64,000 nucleotides of DNA from Paratinospora sagittata (lineage: Eukaryota; Streptophyta; Magnoliopsida; Ranunculales; Menispermaceae), in assembly GCA_035771175.1 (NCBI GenBank), contig CM069603.1, positions 18,018,286 to 18,082,285 on the forward strand, written 5' to 3'. Shown piece after piece: positions 1-10,585 of the stretch. The position numbers were made by a program, and so were the translations under genes. Numbering within the stretch: the first letter of the stretch is position 1; every line of letters starts with the position of its first letter. The notes beneath the pieces are model-generated. The model worked only from the letters and a program-made list of their open reading frames with translations. It did no database searches and was not told the origin of the DNA.

Positions 1-59
1 TTTTTATTTTTCTCTTGATGTTTATGCCATCATGTAATCAAAAATCTTTATTAGCAATA

Positions 60-61
<2 letters not shown>

Positions 62-111
<50 letters not shown>
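62..111. repeat. (TA)n microsatellite run
   Basis: An uninterrupted TA dinucleotide run of about 50 bp lies inside the left AT-rich repeat copy. Long (TA)n is self-complementary and prone to cruciform extrusion and length change. Confidence 0.95.
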
Positions 112-113
<2 letters not shown>

Positions 114-518
114 TATTCATATATGAATGTATAGATATATATATTTAATCATAACTATATATATAGTTTTCATAAATCAACTATATATATATATTTGAAA
201 TTAAACTATATAAAATTCATATATAGTTTTCTTAGATATATATTTAATACAAATCTTAACTATATATAATTCATATATATATATAGTTCTAAAGATATAT
301 ATATATCTAATAACATTTTTCATTCAAATTTTTTCATCAATAATATGATATATATATCTCATATATACAAAGATATATAGATATATATATTCAATCATCA
401 CTATACATATAGTTTTTCATAAATCATGACTATATATATATATATTTAAATCAAACTATATAAAAATCATATAGTTTTCTAAATATATATTTAATATAAA
501 TCTCAAATATATATAATT

Positions 519-521
<3 letters not shown>

Positions 522-570
<49 letters not shown>
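522..570. repeat. (TA)n microsatellite run
   Basis: A second uninterrupted TA run of about 49 bp sits in the second AT-rich repeat copy, between TAATTGA and GTTCTAGA phrases. The same position in the next copy (near 833-842) holds only a short run, so this run expanded after the copies separated. Confidence 0.95.
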
Positions 571-573
<3 letters not shown>

Positions 574-714
574 CTAGACATATATATATCTAATAAAATT
601 TTTCAACTAAAATTTTTCATTAGTAACATGGTATATATATATATCTCCTATATGCATAGATATATAGATATATATATTTAATCATAACAATATATATATA
701 GTTTTCATAAATCA

Positions 715-718
<4 letters not shown>

Positions 719-755
<37 letters not shown>
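719..755. repeat. (TA)n microsatellite run
   Basis: A third TA run of about 37 bp follows CATAAATCATAAC. It is at a different phase of the unit from the 522-570 run and corresponds to the shorter runs near 181 and 430. Confidence 0.93.
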
Positions 756-758
<3 letters not shown>

Positions 759-1156
759 AATCAAACTATATAAAAATCATATAGTTTTCTAGATATATAT
801 TTAATATAAATCTCAACTATATATAATTGACATATATATATAGTTCTAGATATATATATATATCTAATAAAATTTTTCATCCAAAACTTTTCATTAGTAA
901 CATGATATATATATATCTCCTATATACATAGATATATAGATATATATATTTAATCATAACCATATATATAGTTTTCATAAATCATAACTATATATATAAA
1001 TCTAAACTATATAAAACTATATAGTTTTCTTAGATATATATTTAATACAAATCTTAACTATATATAATTCATATATATATAGTTCTAAAGATATATATAT
1101 CTAATAACATTTTCTTCCCCTAATTTGGGGGACTTGGGCGGGCCGTGGACCATATT

Positions 1157-1167
1157 CTCTGATACCA
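1157..1167 (-). other. Primer-binding site, initiator-Met tRNA type
   Basis: The minus strand reads TGGTATCAGAG, the first 11 bases complementary to the 3' end of plant initiator methionine tRNA. This is the usual primer of plant gypsy and copia elements. It lies a few bases past the LTR end, as expected. The match stops after 11 bases (it continues AATATGG instead of CCAGG). Confidence 0.85.
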
Positions 1168-1620
1168 TTAAAAGTCACACCCCGCCCGGACGCACCTAAA
1201 CCGACGGTACACTCGCGGACAGCGCGAGCATTTTGAATAATAACAATGGTAATAACAGAGTGCGCAACAGAAATATAATATACAGTACAAGTCTAATTTC
1301 ACTTAATTCAGAATTCATTTGTACATGACATAGCCAAGGGAACAGACTCTCCAAAAATCCCCAATGAATTATACAAAGGGTACAAAATGTGGGCCCCATA
1401 AACCTGCTCCCAGTCCACCCTAATTTTTTATGAAAATTTTTGATAATAATGGAGTGAGCTTAACGCGCACAGTGGGTCAAATAGTTCGTGAGTATAACAA
1501 TTAATAAAGCATACTTCAATATCAAATATCTTAAATACACATGAGAGCATCATAATTAATAAATATGTATTTATGCATGACACCGTCTCGTAATGGTTTG
1601 ATGAACGTACATCACCTGAG

Positions 1621-1756
1621 TTCACGTACAGATGTCCTTCCCAGGCGTAGCCAGGTTCTCACTGTACGTCCCTCCTCAGGAACGATGCTCTGGATTCACG
1701 TACTGATGTCCCTCCCCAGGCATAGCCGGGTTCTCATTGTACATCCCTCCCCAGAG
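1621..1756. repeat. 74-bp tandem duplication inside the LTR
   Basis: Two diverged copies start at 1621 and 1695. Each opens TTCACGTAC and contains GATGTCC, CCAGGC, TAGCC and GGTTCTCA phrases. The second copy is truncated at about 62 bp. CCTCCCCAG-like phrases recur within each copy, giving a looser sub-period. Such internal repeats are common in LTR U3/R regions. Confidence 0.85.
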
Positions 1757-2070
1757 AAATATAACGAATAGCGAGCAATGCTCCTAACTATTCTATGAAT
1801 CATAAACCACATACGTCCCTTGGTGGTGATATGTATGATGCCAATGCATGAACTGGTCTGGTCTTTTCTTGACATTTAGACTAACTTTGGCAACGTCTAG
1901 TGATCATTATCAGAGTTGGTATCACGACGTGCAAGGTTAGGACATTCAGTATTACTTGTATAAGCTGATAGCTTTCAATAAGACCAACGAGATCAGTCCC
2001 CAGTTGAGAGGTGAGACACAAGGTCTGCTTAAATACCAATCGCCTAGAGCAGCCCGCTGCCTCCCGTTCA

Positions 2071-2080
2071 CTATTTATAG
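2071..2080 (-). promoter_or_regulatory. Candidate TATA box of the LTR promoter
   Basis: The minus strand reads CTATAAATAG, a full match to the plant TATA consensus, roughly 480 bp into the LTR. It is followed by GC-rich sequence (GGGAGGCAGCGGG). Position and composition fit a U3 promoter with transcription starting near 2045. Activity is not shown, and no clear AATAAA signal was seen further along the LTR. Confidence 0.5.
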
Positions 2081-2364
2081 TTATTGAGGACAAGACTGAG
2101 TCTAGTTGAGCCAGATTGACAACAAATCCTACATTATAATAGTGTAATACATGAATTCCAAATTTACATGCATAAGTGCGACAATATAAACATTATATGA
2201 CATAATGCAGTGTAAATGAACAGTAGACATAGTAGTAATTAAATGTAAACTATAATGAAAGTTATAAAACACGCAAACCTATGTTTCGTTCCCCACCTTC
2301 AGATAAGAACTTCTTCTTTCAGATCTGGCGCTTTCCTCCGGACAGAACTTCGTCGTATCGCACT

Positions 2365-2406
2365 GAGAGTCTCAAACAGAGAGTCTCAAACAGAGAGTCT
2401 CAAACA
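2365..2406. repeat. Three perfect 14-bp tandem copies in the LTR
   Basis: The unit GAGAGTCTCAAACA occurs three times without change (2365-2378, 2379-2392, 2393-2406), followed by GACAAG. Each unit contains the palindrome GAGAGTCTC (GAGA-G-TCTC). Exact identity suggests recent slippage. Confidence 0.95.
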
Positions 2407-2469
2407 GACAAGAACTCAGAATGAGTGAAAACAGGAGGAAAAATAACTAGAGAAGGTGATTTGGCGCCT

Positions 2470-2497
2470 GAACATTCGGGCGGGTGCCCGAACGTTC
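2470..2497. other. GC-rich hairpin in the LTR, near its minus-strand start
   Basis: GAACATTCGGGC (2470-2481) and GCCCGAACGTTC (2486-2497) are inverted copies with one mismatch in 12 and a 4-base loop. It lies about 64-91 bp inside the LTR. It could be a regulatory dyad or an RNA hairpin; no function can be assigned from sequence. Confidence 0.75.
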
Positions 2498-2561
2498 TGG
2501 CATTTATGCCCAAATGAATTTTGTTTCTTCTTCTTGTTTTTGTGAAATACAAGGTATTACA

Positions 2562-2580
2562 CTCTACCCCCGTTAAAGGG
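2562..2580 (-). other. Polypurine tract next to LTR start
   Basis: The minus strand reads CCCTTTAACGGGGGTAGAG immediately before the LTR start TGTAATACC. A G-rich purine run touching the LTR is the plus-strand primer site of gypsy elements. Just before it the minus strand reads TTTCGAGGGCGAAAT, a phrase commonly found at the end of the internal region of plant gypsy elements. Confidence 0.8.
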
Positions 2581-2595
2581 ATTTCGCCCTCGAAA

Positions 2596-2826
2596 TCAAT
2601 TCAAGTAGTTATGATGCTTATCTGCATGAGATTCACCATCGGCATCATCTCTTGCGAGATCAGGGTAGTGCTTGTATGGTCCCTGAATAGCCCTGTGGCC
2701 AGTGGAATCGTCATCATCATAAAACCATGGAGAGCAAAAGGAATCAGATTCGTCCTCTGAAGATTCCAACCTTTGCATAACAAATGGTGGTGGAGGGCGC
2801 TGGTTACATCGTTTGAGGGGAGGCAT
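2596..2826 (-). pseudogene. 76-codon open frame in retroelement internal remnant, unrecognised
   Basis: This minus-strand frame starts with ATG and stops 16 bp before the purine tract. Its product would be proline-rich and basic at the start (MPPLKRCNQRPPPP), then acidic (SSEDESD, DDDD), without catalytic motifs. Gag proteins of plant gypsy elements often begin MPP followed by R/N/P-rich sequence, so it could be a gag start joined to the purine tract by a large internal deletion. That link rests on a few residues only. It could equally be a chance frame in untranslated sequence. I see no reverse transcriptase, integrase or chromodomain piece. Confidence 0.3.
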
Positions 2827-2847
2827 GTTGAGAGGTGGAATACTTTT

Positions 2848-2875
2848 TCATGCTATTGACAGATAGCAGGCTATA
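2848..2875 (+). repeat. Truncated first satellite monomer at the array edge
   Basis: Satellite sequence begins at TCATG and runs through CTATTGACAGATAGCAGG, the dyad-rich part of a forward monomer. It then jumps directly to the phase anchor at 2876. Roughly 700-750 bp of the monomer is missing, so this is a deleted edge unit fused to the retroelement remnant. Confidence 0.75.
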
Positions 2876-5800
2876 GACATGAGATATGTCTTCGTTCTTC
2901 GAGCTTGATCTTTGTAAACTTGGATAGCTATTGTTTGATGTGTTGTTGATGATTAGTTGTAGCTCCTAGAAAAAAAAATACAGGTGATGTGTTATTGTTT
3001 GATGTGTTCTCTTACTGAGAACACTTGATATACTTACAGTTTAAAACAATAGATAGCCTATGGAAATCTCAGCACGAAAGGGATAAAATGAAGAACTTGC
3101 TGAATAATGAGGTTATTTTAAAGACAGTTTGCAATTTTGATTCAGTTTGACGGTTGTTTGGGCAAAGGCAAGAATCACGACTTTCTTCTATTTAAACACT
3201 TTTCGGCAAGCTAGTTCTAACTTGCAAAAATCGTGTGTGTTGTATCATTGAAAATTAAAGAAGGAGTATTTTATAAAATTAGCAGTTGCAGGTTAAAGGG
3301 CAAGAGGGTACGAAATGATTTGAATTCAAAACATTGTTTAATCTAAAGTTGTTTTCGGAGTGCGAGACAATGGTAATCATCTAGGTGTTATTAGAGAATA
3401 TTTCAGTTAAGATAATGTCGAAAAGCTGTGTAAGGAATAATAAAATCAAGCAAATGGAAGTGCCCACATTTTTCTCTTCAAAAATATCAGATTTTTGTCT
3501 CAGACGTGGATACCGTGCTATTGGGTTGTGTATCATGTTCTCCATTGATAGATAGTAGGCTATAGCAGGTCGATATACACAAACCCGATAGCTCAAACTT
3601 TTCAGACTTTCCGATAGCGTGTTATCAAGGCCTATAGCGCGCTATTGCCCATTTTACTAACAATGGAAAGATCACGGCAACAGCTCTAAAGAGAGTTATC
3701 AAAGGGGATAGGGCGTTGTAGACAATTTTTCAGAAAAACAAAGGTTTTATTATTGAACCCTATCAGCGTGCTATCAACACTGATAATGCGCTAGTGCCTT
3801 CTGGAAAATTTTGGCAAATTGCTGGATAACCTTATTTTTGAAAAATTAATATTTTGACACTCAAGAACCATTCCATTGACTCAAAACACTTTGATATAAG
3901 ATTAAACACTTTTAAATAATTCAAAACTCATTGAAATTATGATTAAAACTTTTCGAAAAACATTTTTTCAAAATGAAATACTATATCGAAGTGATTTTTA
4001 AGACTTTGCAATTTTCAGAGTTTTAGTGCTGAGATTGTTCAGGAGGTTACCCTACACACCAAAGATCAAACTAATGCATTAGACATGAGATATGTCTTCG
4101 TTCTTCGAGCTTGATCTTTGTAAACTTCGATATCTATTGTTTGATGCGTTGTCGATGATTAGTTGTAGCTCTCAAAAAAAAATACAGGTGATGTGTTCTC
4201 TTACCGAGAACACTTCATATACTTACAGTTTAAAACAATAGACAGCCTATGGAAATCTCAGCACGAAAGGGATAAAATAAACAACTTGCTGAATAATGAG
4301 GTTATTTTCAAGACAGTTTGCAATTTCGATTCAGTTCGAAGGTTGTTTGGGCAAATGCAAGAATCACGACTTTCTTCTATTTAAACACTCTTCAGAAAGC
4401 TCAGTCTAACTTGAAAAAATTGTGTGTATTGTATCTTTGAAAATTAGAGAATGAGTGTTTTATAAAATTAGCAGTTGCAGGTTAAAGGGCAAGAGAGTAC
4501 GCAATGATTTTAATTCAAAACATTGTTTATTCTAAAGTTGTTTTGGGCGTGCGAGACAATGGTAATCATCTAGGTGTTAGTAGAGAATCTTTCAGTTAAG
4601 CTAACCTCGAAAAACTGTGTAAGGAATAAAAAAATCGAGCAAGTGGAAGTGCCCACATTTTTCTCGTTAGAAATATCATATTTTTATCTTAGACGTGGAT
4701 GGTGTGCTATTGGGTTGTGTATCATGTTCTCTATTGATAGATAGCAGGCTATAGCAAATCAATATACACAAACCCGAGAGCTCGAGTTTTTCAGACTTTT
4801 CGATAGCGTGTTATCAAGGCCTATAGTGCTATTGCCCATTTTACTAAAAATGGAAAGATCACGGCAACAGCCTTATAGCGAGTTATCAAATGGGATAGCG
4901 CGTTGTAGACAATTTGTTAGAAAAACAAATGTTTTTTTATTGAACCCTATCAGCGTGCTATCGACACTGATAGTGTGCTAGTGCGTTCTGGAAAATTTTG
5001 GCAACTTGCTGGATAGCCTTAATTTTGAAAAATTAATATTTTGACACTCAAGAACCATTCCATTGACTCAAAACACTTTGATATAAGTTTAAACCCTTTT
5101 AAATAATTCAAAACTCATTGAAATTAGGATTAAAACCTTTCGGAAAACATTTTTTCAAAATGAAATACTATATCGAAGTGATATTGAAGATTTTGCAATT
5201 TTTGGAGTTTTGGTGCTTAGATTGATCGGGAGGTTACCCTGCACACCAAAGATCAAACTAATATATTAGACATGAGATATGTCTTCGTTCTTCGAGCTTG
5301 ATCTTTGTAAACTTCGACACCTATTGTTTGATGTGTTGTTGATGATTAGTTCTAGCTCTCAGAAAAAAAAAATACGGGTGATGTGTTGTTGTTTGATGTG
5401 TTCTCTTACCGAGAACACTTCATATAATTACAGTTTAAAACAATAGATAGCCTATGGAGATCTCAGCACGAAAGGGATAAAATGAAGAACTTGCTGAATA
5501 ATGAGGTTATTTTCAAAACAGTTTGCAATTTTGATTCAGTTCGAAGGTTGTTTGGGCAAATGTAAGAATCACTACTTTCTTCTATTTAAACACCCTTCGG
5601 AAAGCTCAGTCTAACTTGCAAAAATCGTGTGTGTTGTATCTTTGAAAATTAGAGAATGAGTGTTTTATAAAATTAGCAGTTGCAGGTTAAAGGGAAAGAG
5701 AGTACAAAATGATTTGAATTCAAAACATTGTTTAATATAAAATTGTTTTGGGCGTGCGAGACAATGGGAATCATCTAGGTGTTAGTAGAGAATATTTAAG

Positions 5801-7702
5801 TTAAGATAACCTCGAAAAACTGTGTAAGGTATAGAAAAATCGTGCAAGTGGAAGTGCCCACATTTTTCTCGTTAGAAATATCAGATTTTTGTCTTAGACG
5901 TGGATAGCGTGCTATTGGGTTGTGTATCATGTTCTCTATTGACAGATAGCAGGCTATAGCAAGTCCATATACGCAAACCCGAGAGCACGAGTTTTTTGAC
6001 TTTTTGATAGCGCGTTAACAAGGCCTATAGCGCGCTATTGCCCATTTTACTAAAAATGGAAATATCATGGCAACAACTTTATAGCGAGTTATGAAAGGGG
6101 ATAGCGCACTGTAAACAATTTTCTAGAAAAACAAATGTTTTATTATTAAACCCTATCAGCGTGCTATCAACACGGATAGTGCGCTAGTGCCTTCTGGAAA
6201 ATTTTGGCAAATTGCTGGATGGCCTTATTTTTGAAAAATTAACATTTTGACACTCAAGAACCATTTCGTTGACTCAAAACACTTTGATATAAGATTAAAT
6301 ACTTTTAAATAATTCAAAACTCATTGAAATTATGATTAAAACCTTTTAGAAAACATTTTTTCAAAATGGAATACTATATCGGAGTGATTTTGACGACTTT
6401 TCAATTTTCAGAGTTTTAGCGCTGAAATTGATCGGGAGATTACCTTACACACCAAATATCAAACTAATGCATTAGACATGAGATATGTCTTCGTTCTTCA
6501 AGCTTGATCTTTGTAAACTTCGATAGCTATTGTTTGATGTGTTGTTGATGATTAGTTTTAGCTCTCAGAAAAAAAAATACAGGTGATGTGTTCTTGTTTC
6601 ATGTGTTCTCTTACCGAGAACACTTCATATACTTACAGTTTAAAACAATAGATAGTCTATGGAAATCTCAGCACAAAAGGGATAAAATGAAGAACTTGCT
6701 GAATAATGAGGTTATTTTCAAGACAGTTTGCAATTTTGATTCAGTTCGAAGGTTGTTTGGGCAAATGTAAGAATCACGACTTTCTTCTATTTAAACACTC
6801 TTTGGAAAACTCAGTCTAACTCGCAAAAATTGTGTGTGTTGTATCTTTGAAAACTAGAGAATGAGAGTTTTCTAAAATTAGCGGTTGCAGGTTAAAGGGA
6901 AAGAGAGTACGCAAAGATTTGATCTAAAGTTGTTTAATCTAAAGTTGTTTTGGGCGTGCGAGACAACGGTAATCATCTAGGTGTTAGTAGAGAATCTTTC
7001 ACTTAAGCTAACCTCAAAAAACTGTGTAAGGAATAAAAAAAATCGAGCAAGTGGAAGTGCCCACATTTTTATCGTTAGAAATATCAGATTTTTATCTAAG
7101 ACTTCGATAGCGTGCTATTGGGTTGTGTATCATGTTCTCTACTGACAGCTAGCAGGCTATAGCAGATCGATATACACAAACCTGAGAGCTCGAGTTTTTC
7201 AAACTTTCCGATAGCGTGTTATCAAGGCCTATAGCGCGCTATTGCCCATTTTACTAAAAATGGAAAGATCACGACAACAGCTTTATAGCGAGTTATCAAA
7301 GGGGATAGCGCGTTGTAGACAATTTGTTAGAAGAACAAATGTTTTTTAATTGAACCCTATCAGCGTGCTATCAACACTGATAGTGTGATAGTGCCTTATG
7401 GAAAATTTTGGCAAATTGCTGGATAGCCTTAATTTTGAAAAAATAATATTTTGACACTCAAGAACCATTCCATTGACTCAAAACACTTTGATATAAGATT
7501 AAACCCTTTCAAATAATTCAAAACTCATTGAAATTATGATAAAAAACTTTTCGGAAAACATTTTTTCAAAATGAAATACTATATCGAAGTTATTTTGAAG
7601 ACTTTGCAATTTTCAGAGTTTTAGTGTTGAGATTGTTCAGGAGGTTACCCTACACAACAAAGATCAAACTAATGCATTAGACCTGAGATATGTCTTCGTT
7701 CT

Positions 7703-7990
7703 TTGTGCTTGATCTTTGTAAACTTTGATAGCTATTGTTTGATGATTAGTTGTAGCTCTCAGAAAAAAAAAAATACAGGTGATGTGTTCTTCTTTGATGT
7801 GTTCTCTTACAGAGAACACTTCATATACTTACAGTTAAAAACAATAGATAGTCTATGGAAATCTCAGCATAAAAGGGATAAAATGAAGAACTTGCTGAAT
7901 AATGAGGTTATTTTCAAGACAGTTTGCAATTTTGATTCAGTTCGAAGGTTGCTTGGGCAAATGCAAGAATCACGACTTTCTTTTATTTAA
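7703..7990 (+). other. Short open frame in a block A monomer, probably not a gene
   Basis: A 95-codon frame opening at TTG ends KMKNLLNNEVIFKTV...QESRL plus a few residues and a stop. Versions occur in other A monomers (4193-4384, 6588-6770, 9900-10163). Some monomers have a stop inside it (near 3148 and 5562), so it is not maintained. In block B the corresponding frame is open further downstream but closed upstream. No domain is recognised. It is most likely a relic or a chance frame carried by the satellite. Confidence 0.3.
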
Positions 7991-8824
7991 ACACGCTTCG
8001 GAAAGCTCAGTCTAACTTGCAAAACTTGTGTGTGTTGTATCTTTGAAAATTAGAGAATGAGTGTTTTCTAAAATTAGCAGTTGCAGGTTAAAGGGAAAGA
8101 GAGTACAAAATGATTTGACTTCAAAACATTGTTTAATCTAAAGTTGTTTTGCGCGTGTGAGGCAATAGGAATCATCTAGGTGTTAGTAGAGAATATTTCA
8201 GTTAAGATAACGTCTAAAAATTGTGTAAGGAATAGAAAAATCGAACAATTGGAAGTGCCCACATTTTTCTCGTTAGAAATATCAGATTTTTGTCTCAGAC
8301 GTGGATAACGTGCTATTGGGTTGTGTATCATGTTCTCTATTGACAGATAGCAGGTTATAGCAGGTCGATATACACAAACCCGAGAGTTTGAGTTTTTCAG
8401 ACTTTCCGATAGCGTGTTATCAAGGCCTATAGCGCGCTATTGCCCATTTTACTAAAAATGGAAAGATCACGGCAAGGACCTTTTAGCGAGTTATGAAAAG
8501 GGATAGCGCGTTGTAGACAATTTCTTAGAAAAACAGATGTTTTTTTATTGGACCCTATCAGCGTGCTATCAACACTGACAGTGTGCTAGTGCCTTCTGGA
8601 AAATATTGGCAAATTGCTGGATAGCCTTATTTTTGAAAATTAATATTTTGACACTCAAGAACCATTCCATAAGATTAAAAGATTAAACCCTTTTAAATAA
8701 TTGAAAACTCATTGAAATTATGATTAAAACCTTTCGGAAAACATTTTTTCAAAATGAAATACTATATCGAAGTGATTTTGAAGACTTTGCAATTTTTGGA
8801 GTTTTGGTGCTGAGATTAATCCGG

Positions 8825-8850
8825 AGGTTACCCTACACAAAAGGGATAAA
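8825..8850 (+). repeat. Deletion junction in a block A monomer
   Basis: CCCTACACA is joined directly to AAAGGGATAAAATG, removing about 230 bp that normally contain the phase anchor and the 25-bp-module region. The same junction appears again at about 11281-11298, so a deletion-bearing monomer was copied or the deletion is ancestral to both. Confidence 0.85.
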
Positions 8851-10559
8851 ATGAAGAACTTGCTGAATATTGAGGTTATTTTCAAGACAGTTCGCAATTT
8901 TGATTCAGTTCGAAGGTTGTTTGGGCAAATGCAAGAATCATGACTTTCTTCTATTTAAACACTCTTCGAAAAGCTCAGTCTAACTTGCAAAAATCGTGTG
9001 TGTTGTATCTTTGAAAACTAGAGAATGAGTGTTTTATAAAATTAGCAGTTGCAGGTTAAAGGGCAAGAGTGTACGAAATGATTTGAATTCAAAACATTGT
9101 TTAATCTAAAGTTGTTTTGGGCGTGCGAGACAATGGGAATCATCTAGGTGTTAGTAGAGAATATTTAAGTTAAGATAACCTCAAAAAACTGTGTAAGGTA
9201 TAGAAAAATCGTGCAAGTGCAAATGCCCACATTTTTCTCGTTAGAAATATCAGATTTTTGTCTCAGACGTGGATAGCGTGCTATTGGGTTGTGTATCATG
9301 TTCTCTATTGACAGATAGCAGGCTATAGCAGGGCGATATATATAAACCCGAGAGGTCGAGTTTTTCTGACTTTTTGATAGCGCGTTAACAAGGCCTATAG
9401 CACGCTATTGCCCATTTTACTAAAAATTGATAGATCACGGCAACAGCTCTATAACGAGTTATCAAAGGAGATAACGCTTTATAGACAGTTTTTTAGAAAA
9501 ACAAATGTTTTATTATTGAACCCTATTAGCGTGCTATCAACACTGATAGTGCGCTAGTGCCTTCCGAAAAATTTCGGCAAATGGCTGGATGACCTTATCT
9601 TTTAAAAATTAATATTTTGACGCTCAAGAACCATTCCATTGACTCAAAACACTTTGATATAAGATTAAAAACTTTTAAATAATTCAAAACTCATTGAAAT
9701 TATGATTAAAACCTTTCGGAAAACATCTTTCCAAAATGAAATACTATATCAGAGTGATTTTGACGACTTTGCAATTTTCAGAGTTTTAGTGCTGAGATTG
9801 ATCGGGAGGTTACCTTATACACCAAAGATGAAACTAATGCATTAGACATGAGATATGTCTTCGTTCTTCGAGCTTGATCTTTGTAAACTTCGATAGCCAT
9901 TGTTTGATGCGTTCTTGATGATTAGTTGTAGCTCTCAGAAAAAAAATACAGGTGATGTGTTCTTGTTTGATGTGTTCTCTTACCGAGAACACTTCATATA
10001 CTTACAATTTAAAACAATAGATAGCCTTTGGAAATCTCAGCACGAAAGGGATAAAATGAAGAACTTGCTGAATAATGAGCTTATTTTCAAGACAATTTGC
10101 AATTTTGATTCAGTTCGAAGGTTGTTTATGCAAATGCAAGAATCACGACTCTCTTCTATTTAAACACTCTTCGGAAAGCTCAGTCTACGTGTGTGTTGTA
10201 TCTTTGAAAATTAGAGAATAAGTGGTTTATAAAATTAGCAGTTGCAGGTTAAAGGGCAAAAGTGTACGAATTGATTTGAATTCAAAACATTGTTTAATCT
10301 AAAGTTGTTTTGGGCGTGCGAGACAATGAGAATCATCTAGGTGTTAGTAGAGAATATTTCAGTTAAGATAACCTCGAAAAACTGTGCAAGGTATAGAAAA
10401 ATCGAGCAAGTGGAAATGCCCACATTTTTCTCATTCGAAATATCAAATTTTTGTCTCAGAGGTGGATAGCGTGCTATTGGGTTGTGTATCATGTTCTCTA
10501 TTGACAGATAGCAGGCTATAGCAGGTCGATATACACAAACCCGAGAGCTCGAGTTTTTT

Positions 10560-10585
10560 AGACTTTTCGATAGCACGTTAGCGAG
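10560..10585 (+). repeat. About 77-bp deletion in a block A monomer
   Basis: CGATAGCACGTTA is followed directly by GCGAGTTATC. Compared with neighbouring monomers, the part between two dyad motifs (the GGCCTATAGC to CTTTATA stretch) is missing. The interval between anchors drops to 1127 bp accordingly. Confidence 0.8.

Larger units (their letters stand above)
1..1111. repeat. AT-rich tandem repeat, about 4 diverged copies
   Basis: The stretch is almost pure A/T and is not a simple microsatellite. The phrase ATCTAATAA(C/A)ATTTT recurs at 305, 588, 862 and 1099, giving periods of 283, 274 and 237 bp. Each copy also holds a phrase like GATATATATTTAATAYAAATC and a TTTAATCATAAC phrase. Length differences come mainly from (TA)n runs. 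No coding frame is present. The end at about 1111 is abrupt, where G/C-containing sequence of the retroelement begins. The right-hand copy is therefore probably cut by, or fused to, the retroelement fragment. Confidence 0.85.
1173..2561 (-). mobile_element. Long terminal repeat (about 1.39 kb)
   Basis: On the minus strand the LTR starts TGTAATACC directly after the purine tract and ends GTGTGAC plus one base, three to six bases before the PBS. The usual final A of the terminal ACA appears to be mutated (position 1173 reads T on the minus strand), so the end is placed by comparison with the usual family ending. It has no long coding frame; the short open frames inside it look like chance. It contains a TATA box, a 74-bp tandem duplication, a 14-bp triplication and a strong GC hairpin, each listed separately. 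There is no second LTR in the window to compare with, so insertion age cannot be estimated. Confidence 0.75.
1112..2847 (-). mobile_element. Ty3/gypsy-type LTR element fragment: internal end, PPT, LTR, PBS
   Basis: Read on the minus strand the order is: short internal remnant (2847-2581), purine tract (2580-2562), LTR (2561-1173), primer-binding site (1167-1157), then about 45 bp of leader to the AT-rich repeat. The termini (TGTAATACC start, GGGGTGTGAC near the end) and the initiator-Met PBS are typical of plant Ty3/gypsy elements of the Tekay/Del kind (family knowledge). No gag, protease, reverse transcriptase, RNase H or integrase frame is present. An LTR with a PPT on one side and a PBS on the other is the arrangement of the middle LTR in a tandem or recombined pair, not of a solo LTR or a simple element end. 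No target-site duplication could be assigned, because both sides are truncated into repeats. Confidence 0.75.

Noticed and set aside
1196..2093. Several open frames of 60-70 codons on both strands inside the LTR
   Set aside because: They overlap LTR control regions, show no recognisable domain, and are of the length expected by chance. LTRs of this kind do not code.
2521..2783. Open frames of 79 codons (plus) and 60 codons (minus) across the LTR start and internal remnant
   Set aside because: They overlap the better-supported 76-codon minus frame, the purine tract and the LTR boundary, so they are shadows.
1112..2847. The LTR as a solo LTR
   Set aside because: A solo LTR would be flanked by host DNA with a short target duplication. 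Here a purine tract adjoins one end and an initiator-Met PBS the other.
3381..3596. Minus-strand open frames in block A (also 10337-10576) and the plus-strand counterpart in block B at 17118-17315
   Set aside because: They lie antisense in the dyad-rich segment, are broken in most monomers and share no domain. They are chance frames of the satellite.
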